Below are positions 1 through 9,922 of a stretch of DNA of 64,000 bases, piece after piece. The number at the start of each line of letters is the position of its first letter. Position 1 is the first letter of the stretch. A program made the position numbers and the translations under genes. Origin of the DNA: Pontibacter beigongshangensis (GTDB lineage: Bacteria > Bacteroidota > Bacteroidia > Cytophagales > Hymenobacteraceae); NCBI RefSeq assembly GCF_014332515.1, contig NZ_VFSD01000001.1, positions 1-64,000 on the forward strand. The letters run 5' to 3'. Under the pieces are notes generated by a model. It saw only the letters and a list, made by a program, of their open reading frames with translations. It was not told the origin of the DNA and did no database searches.

Positions 1-27
1 TCGCCTTAGGTCTTGAATATACGCCTA

Positions 28-80
28 CAGGAAGAGTTTGGGAGACCTCTTCGGCTCCGGCTGCTGCTCCGGCCCGCGAG
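28..80 (+). repeat. possible partial family A copy
   Basis: GAGACCTCTTC followed by a CTGCTGCTCCGG tail resembles the 3' half of family A copies such as those at 40036 and 46216, but the AT-rich head is missing. It may be a decayed copy. Confidence 0.3.
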
Positions 81-100
81 CGGGGGATTTGACTTGATGC

Positions 101-129
101 AGGGGTACTGGGATGTACGAAGTACCCCT
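101..129. terminator. hairpin AGGGGTACT / AGTACCCCT
   Basis: Perfect 9-bp stem with an 11-nt loop. There is no clear T-run, so a terminator for a gene left of the window is only one possibility. The stretch 1-690 holds no supported gene: only this hairpin, family C and family A copies, and presumably the promoter of the lyase gene. Confidence 0.35.
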
Positions 130-140
130 CCAGTTTAATT

Positions 141-210
141 TCTAAATAGGCTTAAAGCGCGTAAAGCAGCCAAAAAACTTATCTCCCTTCATTTCTGATT
201 TCTAATATGT
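141..210 (+). repeat. family C repeat, copy 1
   Basis: Pattern TCTAAATAGG-CTTAAAGCGCGTAAAGCAGCC, then CCTTCATTTCTGATTTCTAAT. The same pattern recurs at 23358-23428 and in reverse at 46062-46132; a further degenerate copy may lie at 11201-11275. No family B segment follows here. Confidence 0.55.
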
Positions 211-472
211 CATACTTCGGGTGGGGCAGAAAAAGGAATGTTCTAAATTCCCTGTGACCAAATTGCAAGCGGAGACAAACTCAGTATGGATGTATTAACA
301 TCAGAAGTATCTTATAAAGCTGTTCTGGAAAGCAGTTTATTTTCACAAACGTACGATAGTTATACCAATTCCGGATTATTGAGGTGTTTGTGTTTGTTAC
401 CTTTAGACCATTAGGTACAGAAAAACAGTAACGTTATCAGACTTGGGGGGAAGCAGGAATATGATTCAAAGT

Positions 473-525
473 AATTATTTAAATCAAAAGTGCCCTCCAG
501 AGCCTGCAATTACTGCTGCTGCTTC
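473..525 (+). repeat. repeat family A, copy 1
   Basis: Head AATTATTTAAATCAAAA, core TGCCCTCCAGAG, tail ACTGCTGCTGCTTC. This is the first of about 19 dispersed intergenic copies of one short element, found in both orientations. Confidence 0.75.
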
Positions 526-690
526 AAAGCATAGCCGGCACAGAATTGCTTGGTGGATTTTTCATTATAGCCTAAACCCTGAAATTAACTGTTAAGGCGA
601 GCGAGCATCAACTTGCCTCCAGTGGCCTCTCGGAAGAACTATTTAATAATTTTGGCGATCATGCATCAGACCATTAACCGGATTATTCTA

Positions 691-1875
691 ATGAAAATGC
701 CCCTCCTGAAGACCTTTTTGCTGCTGCTGTGCCTGTTGCCGCTAAATAGCGAAGCCCGGGATGAGAAGCAAGATAAGGCCTTTGAAAAAAAAGTTATAAA
801 AGTGCTGCGGGCGCAGGTGTTAAAAGAGGCTGCTTGGGCGCTTGTGCAGGAGCCTGAAACAGTAACGGCTGCTGTGGCCGAACGGAGTGCTGGCGGCAGG
901 CACGATTTCTATTCGGAAGGCGATTATTGGTGGCCCGACCCGGAAAATCAGGACGGGCCTTACCTGCAGCGTGATGGTATGACCAACCCGGACAACTTTG
1001 TGGCTCACCGCGAGGCCATGATCCGGTTCAGCCGCATAGTGGGAGCGCTTGCCTCAGCTTACAAAATAACCGGCGATGCCACCTACGCCAAGCACGCATT
1101 CCGGCACCTGAGTGCCTGGTTCGTAGACCCGGAGACTCTGATGAATCCCTCCCTTAACTTTGCACAGGCCATTAAAGGAAGAGTAACCGGCCGGGGCATT
1201 GGCATCATCGATACTATTCACCTGATGGAGGTGGCGCAGGGGGTGCTGGTGATGGAAAATGCCCCAGGGGTAGACCAGGTCATAGTGGATGCCATCCGGA
1301 ACTGGTTCAGAGAATACACTATCTGGCTGACTACGCACCCGTATGGGCACGAAGAAATGAACTGGAAAAATAACCATGCCACCTGCTGGGCCATGCAGGT
1401 AGCCTCCTTCGCGCGCTTAACCGGCGACAGGCAACTGCTGAGCTTCTGCCGTAGCAGGTACAAGGACATATTGCTGCCCAACCAGATGGCAACCGATGGG
1501 AGTTTCCCGCTGGAGTTGGCCAGAACCAAGACTTACGGGTACTCTCTCTTTAACCTCGACGCCATGACCATGCTGGTGTACCTGCTCTCCGACAGTTCTT
1601 ATAATCTCTGGGAATACACAACGCCTGACGGCAAATCCATTCAGAAAGGAATAGCATTTCTGTATCCCTACGTGGCGCAAAAAAGTAAATGGCCCTTTGC
1701 CCGGGATGTGATGTACTGGGAGCATTGGCCTGTGGCGCAGCCGTTTCTGTTGTTTGGAGCTAAAGAGCTGAACCATAAGGCTATGTTTAAAACCTGGAAA
1801 AACCTGGAACATGCTCCAAGAGAGGCTGAGATCATCCGAAACCTGCCGATCCGAAACCCGCTGATCTGGCTTTAA
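691..1875 (+). CDS. secreted alginate/glucuronan lyase-like protein
   Basis: Predicted exported polysaccharide lyase of the alginate lyase superfamily (all-alpha PL5/PL38-type fold), which would cut uronic-acid polymers by beta-elimination and leave unsaturated ends. The start at 691 gives 394 residues beginning with a clean signal peptide (MKMPLLKTF, a leucine-rich core, then EAR); the frame is open back to a TTG at 613, but that start would bury the signal. Family-typical motifs are SEGDYWWPDP (about residues 75-84) and NNHATCW (about 227-233), where the Asn/His are the likely catalytic residues. It is the first gene of a locus with a hybrid sensor, GH88 hydrolase and SusC/D. Exact PL family and substrate are inferred; glucuronan and alginate are both possible. 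Confidence 0.8.
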   Translation: MKMPLLKTFLLLLCLLPLNSEARDEKQDKAFEKKVIKVLRAQVLKEAAWALVQEPETVTAAVAERSAGGRHDFYSEGDYWWPDPENQDGPYLQRDGMTNPDNFVAHREAMIRFSRIVGALASAYKITGDATYAKHAFRHLSAWFVDPETLMNPSLNFAQAIKGRVTGRGIGIIDTIHLMEVAQGVLVMENAPGVDQVIVDAIRNWFREYTIWLTTHPYGHEEMNWKNNHATCWAMQVASFARLTGDRQLLSFCRSRYKDILLPNQMATDGSFPLELARTKTYGYSLFNLDAMTMLVYLLSDSSYNLWEYTTPDGKSIQKGIAFLYPYVAQKSKWPFARDVMYWEHWPVAQPFLLFGAKELNHKAMFKTWKNLEHAPREAEIIRNLPIRNPLIWL

Positions 1876-2195
1876 ATGGCTAAGTCCGCAGAAAGAGGCA
1901 AAGAGACCATCATCGAACATCTGCCGGAGACCTTACCATTGAAGAGAGGCTGTCGGCAATTACCAAATATTGGAATAATTACGTAGAGGTATGGCTTGGT
2001 CTTTTGGTGATCAGAACGAATGTTAATTTTAGATAAAATTAGAAGTACCCGCTGTAGAGTCGGATTGTCGTTCTTGAGGAACCAGACCTGATTCTTGTGG
2101 AACAGGAGTATTAATTTTTATAATGCGGTTGTTTCTGGAAATAAAAAGGCTTACATTTCTACATGCTTACCTTAACTTTAGTTGTCAAACCACCT
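1876..2195. other. intergenic leader before the hybrid sensor gene
   Basis: No gene or repeat recognised. It becomes A/T-rich after about 1960 and presumably carries the promoter of the sensor gene. Confidence 0.4.
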
Positions 2196-5100
2196 ATGCG
2201 TCAGAGCTATAAAGGCCTTGTTGTGTTCGCCTTGCTTCTTTTGTCGCTTGTTCCCGCATTCTCCCAAAAAGCGGATTTTTCGTTTCGGCACCTATCCATT
2301 TCAGCAGGCTTGTCGCAGAGTTCGGTAATCTCCATAGCCCAGGACCATAACGGATTAATGTGGTTTGGCACCCGCGACGGGCTCAACAAATATGACGGTC
2401 ACACCTTTACGCAGTATAAGCATAATCCTAAAGATGCCTATACGATCAGCAACAACGACATTACCGAATTACTGGTAGATACGCAGGGCGATCTTTGGAT
2501 AGGCACTTTTCATGGTCTGAACAGGTATGACTACCAGCAGAATAGGTTTATACGCTTCGAGCATGAGGATGAGAACAGCGCCAGCATCTCCAACAATAAT
2601 GTATGGTCAGTTTGCGAAGACCGCCAAGGCGATGTGTGGATCGGCACATCTAACGGGTTGAACCGGTACGACAGGAAAAACCAGACATTCCAGACCTTTC
2701 GCCACGACCCTAAGAACCCCAACAGTCTGTCCGGAGACTTTATCCAGGATATTTTAGAGGATAGCGAGGGGACGCTGTGGGTGGCTACATCGCAGGGGCT
2801 CAACAAAATGACCATAGATATGGAGGGGAAGCCCACTGTCACAAGGTTCACACGCAATCCTGGGCAGCCCCACACCATCAGCGACAACCTGACGCAGAAG
2901 CTGGCAGAAGACGCCTACGGGAACCTCTGGATCGGAACAAAGTATGGCGGCCTGAACAAAATGAATAAAAAAACAGGGGCCGTCGAAGTTATCCGGCATA
3001 AGCCGGAAGACCCTAACAGCATCAGCCACGATGATGTGCGCGCACTGGTATTCGACAGCGCCGGTAAGTTGTGGGTGGGCACTTACACAGGGCTTAACCT
3101 GCTGGACCCAGGCTCTATGCAGGTGCAGCGGCTGCAGAACAACGAAGGCGACCCGCACTCGCTGAGCAGAAACTCTGTGAAATCTCTTTTTCTGGACCGG
3201 AAAGGCTCTTTGTGGGCAGGCACCTATTATGGTGGTATTAACCTCCTCGATAGCCAGAACAGCAATTTTAAGAATTATAAAAATATAGCGGGCCAACCGG
3301 GGCTCAGCTTCGATGTGATCAGTGCCATCAAAGAAGACAGGCAAGGCAACCTTTATATAGGCACAGAAGGAGGTGGGGTGAATGTGCTGAACACTAAAAC
3401 GCAGAAATTCAGCTATATCCGGAAAAACGAGACTGCCAACTCCATTAGCCATAACAACGTGAAGTCACTCCTGTTAGATGGCCGCGACAACCTGTGGATT
3501 GGCACCTTTAGCGCAGGATTGAACATTGTGAACCTGAAAACCGGAAAGGTCAGCCGCTACAGGAGAGATGCGACAGCTGCTTCTATCAGCAATGATAACA
3601 TCTATGCCATCGTACAGCAGAATGACAGCCTGTTCTGGCTGGGCACCCATGGCGGTGGCCTGAACCTGTTCAACTGGAAAACAGGCAAGGCTACGGCCTT
3701 CAGAGAGGGAGTAAACAGCAACCTGACCAGCAACCTGGTCAGAACCGTGCTGAAAGATGGGCAGGGTAACCTATGGGTAGGAACGCAGTATGGGCTTAAC
3801 TTCCTGTCGGCTTCGCAGATGGAGGCAAGCAACCCCACATTCAGGCACTTTTTCTATGACATCAACAAACGAACCGGCGAAGATGTCTTAACCATTTTTG
3901 AGGATAGCCAGAGAAGGATCTGGGTGGGTACGAGCGCCTCGGGGCTGAGCATGTGGGACAGCGTTTCAGGCAGCTTCAGGACGCATAACCTGGAAGTGAT
4001 GACCGGCTCTGCCAGCAACCTGGTGCACGGCATTATGGAAGACGGCCAGCGAAACCTCTGGATCAGTACAAACCAGGGAATCATTCAATATAACCCCGGC
4101 ACCAAAACCTACAAAGCCTACAGTGAGACAGATGGCCTGGTATCGAACGAGTTTAACAACAACTCGCGGCTGGAGGCGAGCAATGGCTACATGTACTTTG
4201 GCAGCCTGGCCGGCATTACCAGTTTCCACCCCGACAGTATTGCTTCCAACCAGTATGCTCCGGCCGTGGTCCTTACAGATTTTAAACTCTTTGGCCAGTC
4301 CGTAAAGGTGGGGGAGCAGGAAAGTGTGCTGGAGAAGATAGTCTCGGCTACCAAAGAGGTGGTGCTGGATTATGACCAGGCTATTTTCAGCATCGAGTTT
4401 GCCCTGCCCAACTTCATTAATTCCCGGAAAAACCACTACGCCTACCGCTTGAAAGGGCTGGAGGAGAACTGGAACTACACCAGCAGTAACAACGCCACCT
4501 ACACCATTCAGGCGCCAGGCGATTATGTGTTTGAAGTAAAAGGCGCCAACAACGATGGCGTCTGGACAGAGCATCCTACTGTGTTGAAGGTAAAGGTAAA
4601 CCCTGCCCCATGGCGCACCTGGTGGGCTTACAGTATCTATGCGCTGTTGGTGCTGGCAGCCATTTTTCAATGGATGAAAATTGTGCTGTCGCGCTCCAGG
4701 CTCCGGCACGCTCTGGAACTGGAGCATCTGGACAAGGAAAGGCAGGAGTCGCTGAACCAGATGAAGATACAGTTCTTTACCAATGTGTCGCACGAATTCA
4801 GGACGCCTCTTACCCTTATACTGGCCCCGCTGGAGCAGATGGTGGCTAAATTTAAAGGAGATAAAGATGCGTATAAGCAGCTGGTTACCATAGAGAACAA
4901 TGCCAACCGACTGCGCCGCCTGATCGATGAATTAATGGACTTCCGGAAGTACGAAAACAATGGCCTGGAGCTGCAGGCCTCGGAGGGAAACATCGTGAAA
5001 TTTGTAGAGGATGTGTATGCCTCTTTCAGGCAGTTTGCCGAAATGCAGAAATACCACTACAGCTTCAGCAGCGACACGGACGTTTTACTGGTGTGGTACG

Positions 5101-6353
5101 ACCGCGAGAAAATGGAGCGGGTGGTCATGAACCTCATTTCCAATGCCTTTAAGTATACGCCCCGGGGCGGGACTATAGCAGTGAGTGTTAAGCAACTGCC
5201 GGCAGCCGTGGAGATTAAAATTACCGATAATGGAGTAGGCATAGAAGAAGAACACCTGGAGAAAATATTCGACCGCTTTTATGAGGTGGATCAGAGCCGC
5301 AATCTCCTGATCACAAAGTATAACAAAGGCACCGGCATTGGGCTGGCGCTTGCCAAAGGCATTGTAAACCTGCATTCTGGCAAGATAGAGGTAGTGAGCA
5401 GAAAAAAAGAAGGCAGCACGTTTGTGGTGGTACTACCCTTAGGAAATGAACACCTGCAGCCGGAACAGATGGTGAATACAGCACGGCCGGTGGAAGGCCA
5501 TGACCAGGCCGAAATAGAAACACTGTTGCCTGCAGTAGCGGAGCCGGAGATGATGATTGCCGGGCCCCGACGGTTTGAACGCTCGGTGCTGGTGGTAGAA
5601 GACAACGAAAGCCTCCGGAAATTTATAGCTCAGATATTTAGTGAAGAATATGATGTCTGGGAAGCCACCGATGGCAGAGCAGGGCTGGAAATGGCCCTGC
5701 AGCACGTGCCGGACCTTATTATAAGCGACGTGATGATGCCAGAGATGGATGGCATCGACCTCTGCGCCCAGGTAAAGTCAAACCTGGAGACAAGCCATAT
5801 CCCCTTTATTCTGCTTACGGCCCGCACCTCGCAGCAGTTCAGGCACGAAGGCCTGGAAACCGGTGCCGACGACTACCTCAACAAGCCATTTAATGTGCAG
5901 GAGCTGAAGTTTAAAGTCCGGAACCTGGTAAACACTCAGCAGAAACTGAAAGAGAAGTTCGCCAGCCAGACGGTAGTGAAGCCCAAAGAGATCACGGTTT
6001 CTTCGCTGGATGAAAAACTGCTGGAAAAAGCACTGCTGATTGTAGAGGAGAACATCTCGAACGAGACCTTCGATATCGCTACTTTTTGTGAGGAACTGGG
6101 AGTAAGCAGGACCATGCTATTTACCAAAGTGAAGGCGTGGACCAATCTCACACCAAATGAATTTATCCATACCATGCGGATGAAACGCGCCGCCCAGTTG
6201 CTGGAGCAGAATAAGCTCAACATTTCTGAAGTGGGCTATGAGGTTGGGTTCCGTAACCCCAAATACTTCAGCAAGTGCTTCCAGAAACACTACTCCGAAA
6301 CCCCAACCGCCTACGCCAAAAGATTCGCCAATCAAAAAGTGGTGGAAGGTTGA
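2196..6353 (+). CDS. hybrid two-component system sensor/regulator (HTCS)
   Basis: One-piece membrane sensor and transcription factor of the Bacteroidetes carbohydrate-sensing type. Start 2196 (MRQSYKG) gives a normal signal peptide ending at AFSQ; an ATG at 2163 adds 11 residues. Order: periplasmic two-bladed propeller of about 14 reg_prop repeats (recurring LWIGT.-GLN motifs), Y_Y_Y domain with RLKGLEENW, a transmembrane helix near residues 805-825, HisKA with SHEFRTPLT (phospho-His about 866), HATPase with NLISNAFKYTP and DNGVGI, a receiver with phospho-Asp about 1178 in ISDVMMPEMDG, and a C-terminal AraC helix-turn-helix. About 1385 residues, normal for the family. Known HTCS proteins bind an oligosaccharide released by their locus and activate susCD; here the ligand is probably an oligouronide. 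Confidence 0.95.
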   Translation: MRQSYKGLVVFALLLLSLVPAFSQKADFSFRHLSISAGLSQSSVISIAQDHNGLMWFGTRDGLNKYDGHTFTQYKHNPKDAYTISNNDITELLVDTQGDLWIGTFHGLNRYDYQQNRFIRFEHEDENSASISNNNVWSVCEDRQGDVWIGTSNGLNRYDRKNQTFQTFRHDPKNPNSLSGDFIQDILEDSEGTLWVATSQGLNKMTIDMEGKPTVTRFTRNPGQPHTISDNLTQKLAEDAYGNLWIGTKYGGLNKMNKKTGAVEVIRHKPEDPNSISHDDVRALVFDSAGKLWVGTYTGLNLLDPGSMQVQRLQNNEGDPHSLSRNSVKSLFLDRKGSLWAGTYYGGINLLDSQNSNFKNYKNIAGQPGLSFDVISAIKEDRQGNLYIGTEGGGVNVLNTKTQKFSYIRKNETANSISHNNVKSLLLDGRDNLWIGTFSAGLNIVNLKTGKVSRYRRDATAASISNDNIYAIVQQNDSLFWLGTHGGGLNLFNWKTGKATAFREGVNSNLTSNLVRTVLKDGQGNLWVGTQYGLNFLSASQMEASNPTFRHFFYDINKRTGEDVLTIFEDSQRRIWVGTSASGLSMWDSVSGSFRTHNLEVMTGSASNLVHGIMEDGQRNLWISTNQGIIQYNPGTKTYKAYSETDGLVSNEFNNNSRLEASNGYMYFGSLAGITSFHPDSIASNQYAPAVVLTDFKLFGQSVKVGEQESVLEKIVSATKEVVLDYDQAIFSIEFALPNFINSRKNHYAYRLKGLEENWNYTSSNNATYTIQAPGDYVFEVKGANNDGVWTEHPTVLKVKVNPAPWRTWWAYSIYALLVLAAIFQWMKIVLSRSRLRHALELEHLDKERQESLNQMKIQFFTNVSHEFRTPLTLILAPLEQMVAKFKGDKDAYKQLVTIENNANRLRRLIDELMDFRKYENNGLELQASEGNIVKFVEDVYASFRQFAEMQKYHYSFSSDTDVLLVWYDREKMERVVMNLISNAFKYTPRGGTIAVSVKQLPAAVEIKITDNGVGIEEEHLEKIFDRFYEVDQSRNLLITKYNKGTGIGLALAKGIVNLHSGKIEVVSRKKEGSTFVVVLPLGNEHLQPEQMVNTARPVEGHDQAEIETLLPAVAEPEMMIAGPRRFERSVLVVEDNESLRKFIAQIFSEEYDVWEATDGRAGLEMALQHVPDLIISDVMMPEMDGIDLCAQVKSNLETSHIPFILLTARTSQQFRHEGLETGADDYLNKPFNVQELKFKVRNLVNTQQKLKEKFASQTVVKPKEITVSSLDEKLLEKALLIVEENISNETFDIATFCEELGVSRTMLFTKVKAWTNLTPNEFIHTMRMKRAAQLLEQNKLNISEVGYEVGFRNPKYFSKCFQKHYSETPTAYAKRFANQKVVEG

Positions 6354-6690
6354 GACCTTGCCGGCAATGATTCCGATATGGGCATGTAAGGTGAGCAGGG
6401 CTTCCGGCAGCCGGGTTCTGTGGCAAACCTGCAGTAAATGCCTGCTTTGTGCCCTGCTCAACTTTTAAGGGAACATTATTTTTTCCCATGCAGCCAGCTC
6501 AGCAACTCCTTCCAAATATTTTAAAATCCTTCGTTAAGGCCAAAAAACTAACCCTTTCTAACCCCGACAATGCTAAAAGTACTTCTGTATACCCTAAACC
6601 GGATTTTCAGAAAGGCAAATTATCCGACCTTAGGTTCATGAATCAGGGGCATAGAGTAGCCCAGCATTAGGCAGGTAGGGCAGGAGCAGC
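6354..6690. other. intergenic region after the HTCS gene
   Basis: No supported gene; the short frames here have no protein-like composition. A loose inverted repeat (GAGCAGGGC at about 6393 and GCCCTGCTC at about 6451) could fold as a long-loop stem downstream of the sensor gene. Confidence 0.35.
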
Positions 6691-6750
6691 AATTATTTAA
6701 ATAAAAAAGCCCCTCCGGCATTTTATAACAACAGCCGGTGCTGCTGCTCC
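6691..6750 (+). repeat. repeat family A, copy 2
   Basis: Head AATTATTTAAATAAAAAAG, core CCCCTCCGG, then AACAGCCGG and tail TGCTGCTGCTCC. Lies directly upstream of the GH88 gene. Confidence 0.75.
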
Positions 6751-6803
6751 AACCCTGCCATCTTGTTTTTCTGGATCAATTCTTTACTAAAGCAGAAGTA
6801 CAC

Positions 6804-8027
6804 ATGAACAAATTAGTACACATTTTATGCCTGTTCGGGGCCACGGTTCTGATAGGATGCTCCGGCCAGGGGCAGCGGCCGAGTACAGCTACTGAAAAAC
6901 TGGTTACAGACGACCAGTTGATCGTAGCAGCCCTGCAAAGGCTGGAGAAAGGCCTCGCCATAACACCGGATTCAAATCAGATTCCGCGGGCAGTGGAGCA
7001 CGATGGCAGCATCCGGGGGGTGAAATCATCGGATTGGACCAGCGGCTTCTTTCCGGGGAACCTCTGGCTGGCCTATGGCTACACCAACGACCCCCGTTAC
7101 CGGGAGCAAGCCGAAAAGTGGACTGCCTTTATAGAGAAGGAGAAACACAATAACCGGACCCATGACATGGGCTTTAAAGTGAACTGCAGCTTCGGGCAGG
7201 GCTATGCCCTCACCCAGAACCCACACTATAAGGCTGTGCTGATTAAAAGTGCCGAAACGCTCATGACCCGGTACAACCCAAAAATTGGCAGCCTCCGCTC
7301 CTGGGACCACAACCGCGACAAATGGGAGTTTCCTGTGATCATAGACAACATGCTGAACCTGGAACTGCTCTTTCTGGCAACCAGGTTTACCGGCGACTCT
7401 TCTTTTTACAAGGTGGCCCACCAGCATGCCCTCACCACCATGCAACATCATTTCCGAAGCGATTACAGCACATTTCATGTAGTGGATTATGATCCGGTTA
7501 CGGGCAAAGTAAAATCCAAGGCAACACACCAGGGCTATGCCGATGGTTCTTCGTGGGCGCGTGGCCAGGCCTGGGCCTTATATGGCTACACCATGGCCTA
7601 CCGCGAAACCGGCGATAAGCGCTTTCTGGAGCTGGCCGAAAACATAGGTCAGTTTATCCTCAACCACAAAAACCTGCCTGCCGACATGGTGCCATACTGG
7701 GACTTTGATGCCCCAAATATCCCGGACGCGCCGCGCGATGCGTCGGCGGCCGCTGTCATAGCATCGGCCTTCTATGAACTGAGCACTTATTCTGCCGCGC
7801 ATACTGCCAGGTTTAAGACAGCGGCTGATCAGATTATGGCAGCTCTGTCTTCTGATGCTTACCTGGTACCAGCTACGGCCAGCCATCCGTTTATTTTGCG
7901 GCACAGCACCGGCAACCTGCCCAAGAACGACGAAATAGATGTGCCCATCTCGTATGCCGACTATTACTACCTGGAGGCGCTGCTTCGGAAGAAGAATGGG
8001 TTTACTGGCCCGCTGTCAGCTTTCTGA
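6804..8027 (+). CDS. GH88 unsaturated uronyl hydrolase lipoprotein
   Basis: Removes the 4,5-unsaturated uronic acid that a polysaccharide lyase leaves at the non-reducing end of oligosaccharides, by vinyl-ether hydration. Start 6804 gives a lipoprotein signal with lipobox LIGC (Cys about 19); the frame is open back to 6738, but that start hides the signal. 407 residues, usual for GH88. Family motifs: DWTSGFFPGNLW (about 77-88), FPVIIDNM with catalytic-type Asp about 181, and SSWARGQAWALYGYT, the alpha/alpha-barrel signature. It complements the lyase at 691 and is the strongest sign that the locus degrades a uronate polymer. The lipobox suggests membrane anchoring, in the periplasm or outward facing. 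GH105 is less likely given these motifs. Confidence 0.9.
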   Translation: MNKLVHILCLFGATVLIGCSGQGQRPSTATEKLVTDDQLIVAALQRLEKGLAITPDSNQIPRAVEHDGSIRGVKSSDWTSGFFPGNLWLAYGYTNDPRYREQAEKWTAFIEKEKHNNRTHDMGFKVNCSFGQGYALTQNPHYKAVLIKSAETLMTRYNPKIGSLRSWDHNRDKWEFPVIIDNMLNLELLFLATRFTGDSSFYKVAHQHALTTMQHHFRSDYSTFHVVDYDPVTGKVKSKATHQGYADGSSWARGQAWALYGYTMAYRETGDKRFLELAENIGQFILNHKNLPADMVPYWDFDAPNIPDAPRDASAAAVIASAFYELSTYSAAHTARFKTAADQIMAALSSDAYLVPATASHPFILRHSTGNLPKNDEIDVPISYADYYYLEALLRKKNGFTGPLSAF

Positions 8028-8188
8028 GGCAACCCAAGGCAGCAATGATATAGCATAACCATCTTCTCTGAGCCGCAAAGAGGTTTTAGGTGGAGGAAGC
8101 TCACCTGTTTTGTAAACTGATGAAAAAGAGTAGTCAATGAGGAATCCTTGTCAATAGATACTGGCTGATGCAACTTGTATTAAAAAAG

Positions 8189-8233
8189 CATCAGCAGGCT
8201 CTGGAGGGGTGTTTTGATTCAAATAATTGCTCC
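8189..8233 (-). repeat. repeat family A, copy 3
   Basis: Reverse orientation: CATCAGCAGGCTCTGGAGGG, then TGTTTTGATTCAAATAATT, ending GCTCC. Lies between the GH88 gene and the beta-helix gene. Confidence 0.8.
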
Positions 8234-8295
8234 TTTCATCAGTTTACAAAACAGGTAGCTATTGGCGCTAAACAAACCGCATCAGCCCCATTTAT

Positions 8296-9876
8296 ATGAA
8301 GTATATGAGCCGATTATCTACCGCTGTACTCTTGTCGCTGCTTATGCTTTCGTGCGCCGTCAGGCAGCAAAGCGATGTAGCGCAGGTAAGCACTGCTGCC
8401 CAGAAAGGGGGCTGGTCCTCCAAATTTGTTTCCCTGAACCCCGACGGCGGCCTGCGCTACCATCCGGATGAGAAAGGAAATGTGATCCCGGATTTCAGCC
8501 GTGTTGGCTATCATCAGGGGAATAAAGAGATTCCGGTGCTGCCAGTCGTGAAAACAATCCGGCCGCCCGGCAGCGGGTCCAGCCAGGAAATCATTCAGCG
8601 CGCCATCGACGAGGTGTCTGCCCTGCAGCCGGATAAGGCCGGGTTCAGAGGGGCCATTCTGCTCAAAAAAGGCGATTACCTGATTCCGGGCAGCCTCCAC
8701 ATCCGGGCAGGCGGCATCGTGCTCAGAGGCGAAGGCGATGAGGCCGGCGGCACCAGGCTGGTGGCCACAGGCAAAGGAAAAAGATCGCTGCTGCAGGTAA
8801 CGGGCACGGGCAGCCTTGTAGAGCGGCCCGGCACCAGAACGCCCCTAACAGATGCCTTTGTGCCCACCGGCGCCATGTCGGTTCGGGTGGCTGCTGCAGC
8901 CATTTTTAAGGCGGGCGACCGCATTATCCTCTACAGGCCCGGCACTACCCGTTGGATCACCGACATCAGGATGAACCAGATCGAAGCCCGGGAAGGCACA
9001 AAGCAATGGGAGCCGCAACAATACGACCTGCACTTCGAGCGTGTCATAACCAGCATAAATGGAAATGAAGTGTTTTTAGATAACCCGGTGGTGATGGAGA
9101 TGGAGAGCCGGTACGGCGGCGGCGAAATCTATGGCTACTCCTTTGAGGGCAGAATATCGGAAGTGGGCGTGGAGAACATCTGCTTTGAGTCGGAATACGC
9201 CGGCGAGGAGGACGAGGACCATGGCTGGATTGCCGTGGATTTCAGCAAAGTGGAGAATGGCTGGGTCAAAAACGTGACTTCGCGGTACTTCGGCTTTGGC
9301 TGCGTGAGCCTGGGCAAAAGCGTGAAGCAGGTAACGGTGCAGGACTCAAAATGCCTGGATGCCAAGTCGCGGATCTGGGGCGGCCGCCGCTACTCGTTTA
9401 ACAACGACGGCCAGCTCAACCTGTTCCGGGACCTCCAAACCACCGAGGGCAGGCACGACTTTGTAACAGGAGCCATGGTGTTAGGGCCCAACGTGTTTTA
9501 CAACTGCACCGCCACCAACGCCCACAGCGACATTGGCCCGCACCACCGCTGGTCGGCCGGCACCCTCTACGACAACATCAGCACCGACGGCGAAATAAAC
9601 GTGCAGGACCGGGGCAACTGGGGCACAGGCCACGGCTGGGCGGGCGTAACACAGGTGCTCTGGAACTGCCAGGCAAAAAAAGCAACGGTGCAAAGCCCCT
9701 GGGCCTCTGGCAGAAATTATAGTATCGGCCTGCAGGGGCAGCAGGCAGCTGGCCGCCTGGCCGGGCGACCAGTCGGGGAGTGGGAAGGCCTGAACCAGCC
9801 GGGGCTGCAGCCAGCCTCTCTGTACTTATCTCAATTAAAAGCAAGAAAGAAGGAGGCCTTGGAGGAGAGGTTGTAA
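8296..9876 (+). CDS. beta-helix lipoprotein, pectate-lyase-superfamily-like
   Basis: Predicted surface or periplasmic lipoprotein of 526 residues with lipobox LMLSC (Cys about 17). After about 100 residues it shows a Pectate_lyase_3-like beginning: an AIDEVSAL helix, GAILLKKGDYLIPGSLHI (GxYxIxxxLxI) and GGIVLRGEGDEAGGTRLV, then repeated short beta-rungs as expected of a right-handed parallel beta-helix. The later part is rich in His/Trp/Asn, for example HSDIGPHHRWSAG and DRGNWGTGHGWAG, which may form an active site. Its place in a locus with GH88 and a lyase suggests it binds or cleaves the same polysaccharide, but I cannot assign a CAZy family. The start has alternatives a few codons downstream (MSRLST). 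Confidence 0.7.
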   Translation: MKYMSRLSTAVLLSLLMLSCAVRQQSDVAQVSTAAQKGGWSSKFVSLNPDGGLRYHPDEKGNVIPDFSRVGYHQGNKEIPVLPVVKTIRPPGSGSSQEIIQRAIDEVSALQPDKAGFRGAILLKKGDYLIPGSLHIRAGGIVLRGEGDEAGGTRLVATGKGKRSLLQVTGTGSLVERPGTRTPLTDAFVPTGAMSVRVAAAAIFKAGDRIILYRPGTTRWITDIRMNQIEAREGTKQWEPQQYDLHFERVITSINGNEVFLDNPVVMEMESRYGGGEIYGYSFEGRISEVGVENICFESEYAGEEDEDHGWIAVDFSKVENGWVKNVTSRYFGFGCVSLGKSVKQVTVQDSKCLDAKSRIWGGRRYSFNNDGQLNLFRDLQTTEGRHDFVTGAMVLGPNVFYNCTATNAHSDIGPHHRWSAGTLYDNISTDGEINVQDRGNWGTGHGWAGVTQVLWNCQAKKATVQSPWASGRNYSIGLQGQQAAGRLAGRPVGEWEGLNQPGLQPASLYLSQLKARKKEALEERL

Positions 9877-9922
9877 CGGGAGCCAGCCTTAGAGATCTCA
9901 TTTTTTAGCAGAAGCAGACATC

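Noticed and set aside
613-690. TTG start extending the lyase
   Set aside because: It would place a 26-residue non-signal segment before a perfect signal peptide.
2163-6353. Long reverse-strand frames inside the HTCS gene, for example near 2754-3452 and 3966-4793
   Set aside because: They are antisense shadows of the propeller repeats and kinase domain; the forward protein has full domain support.
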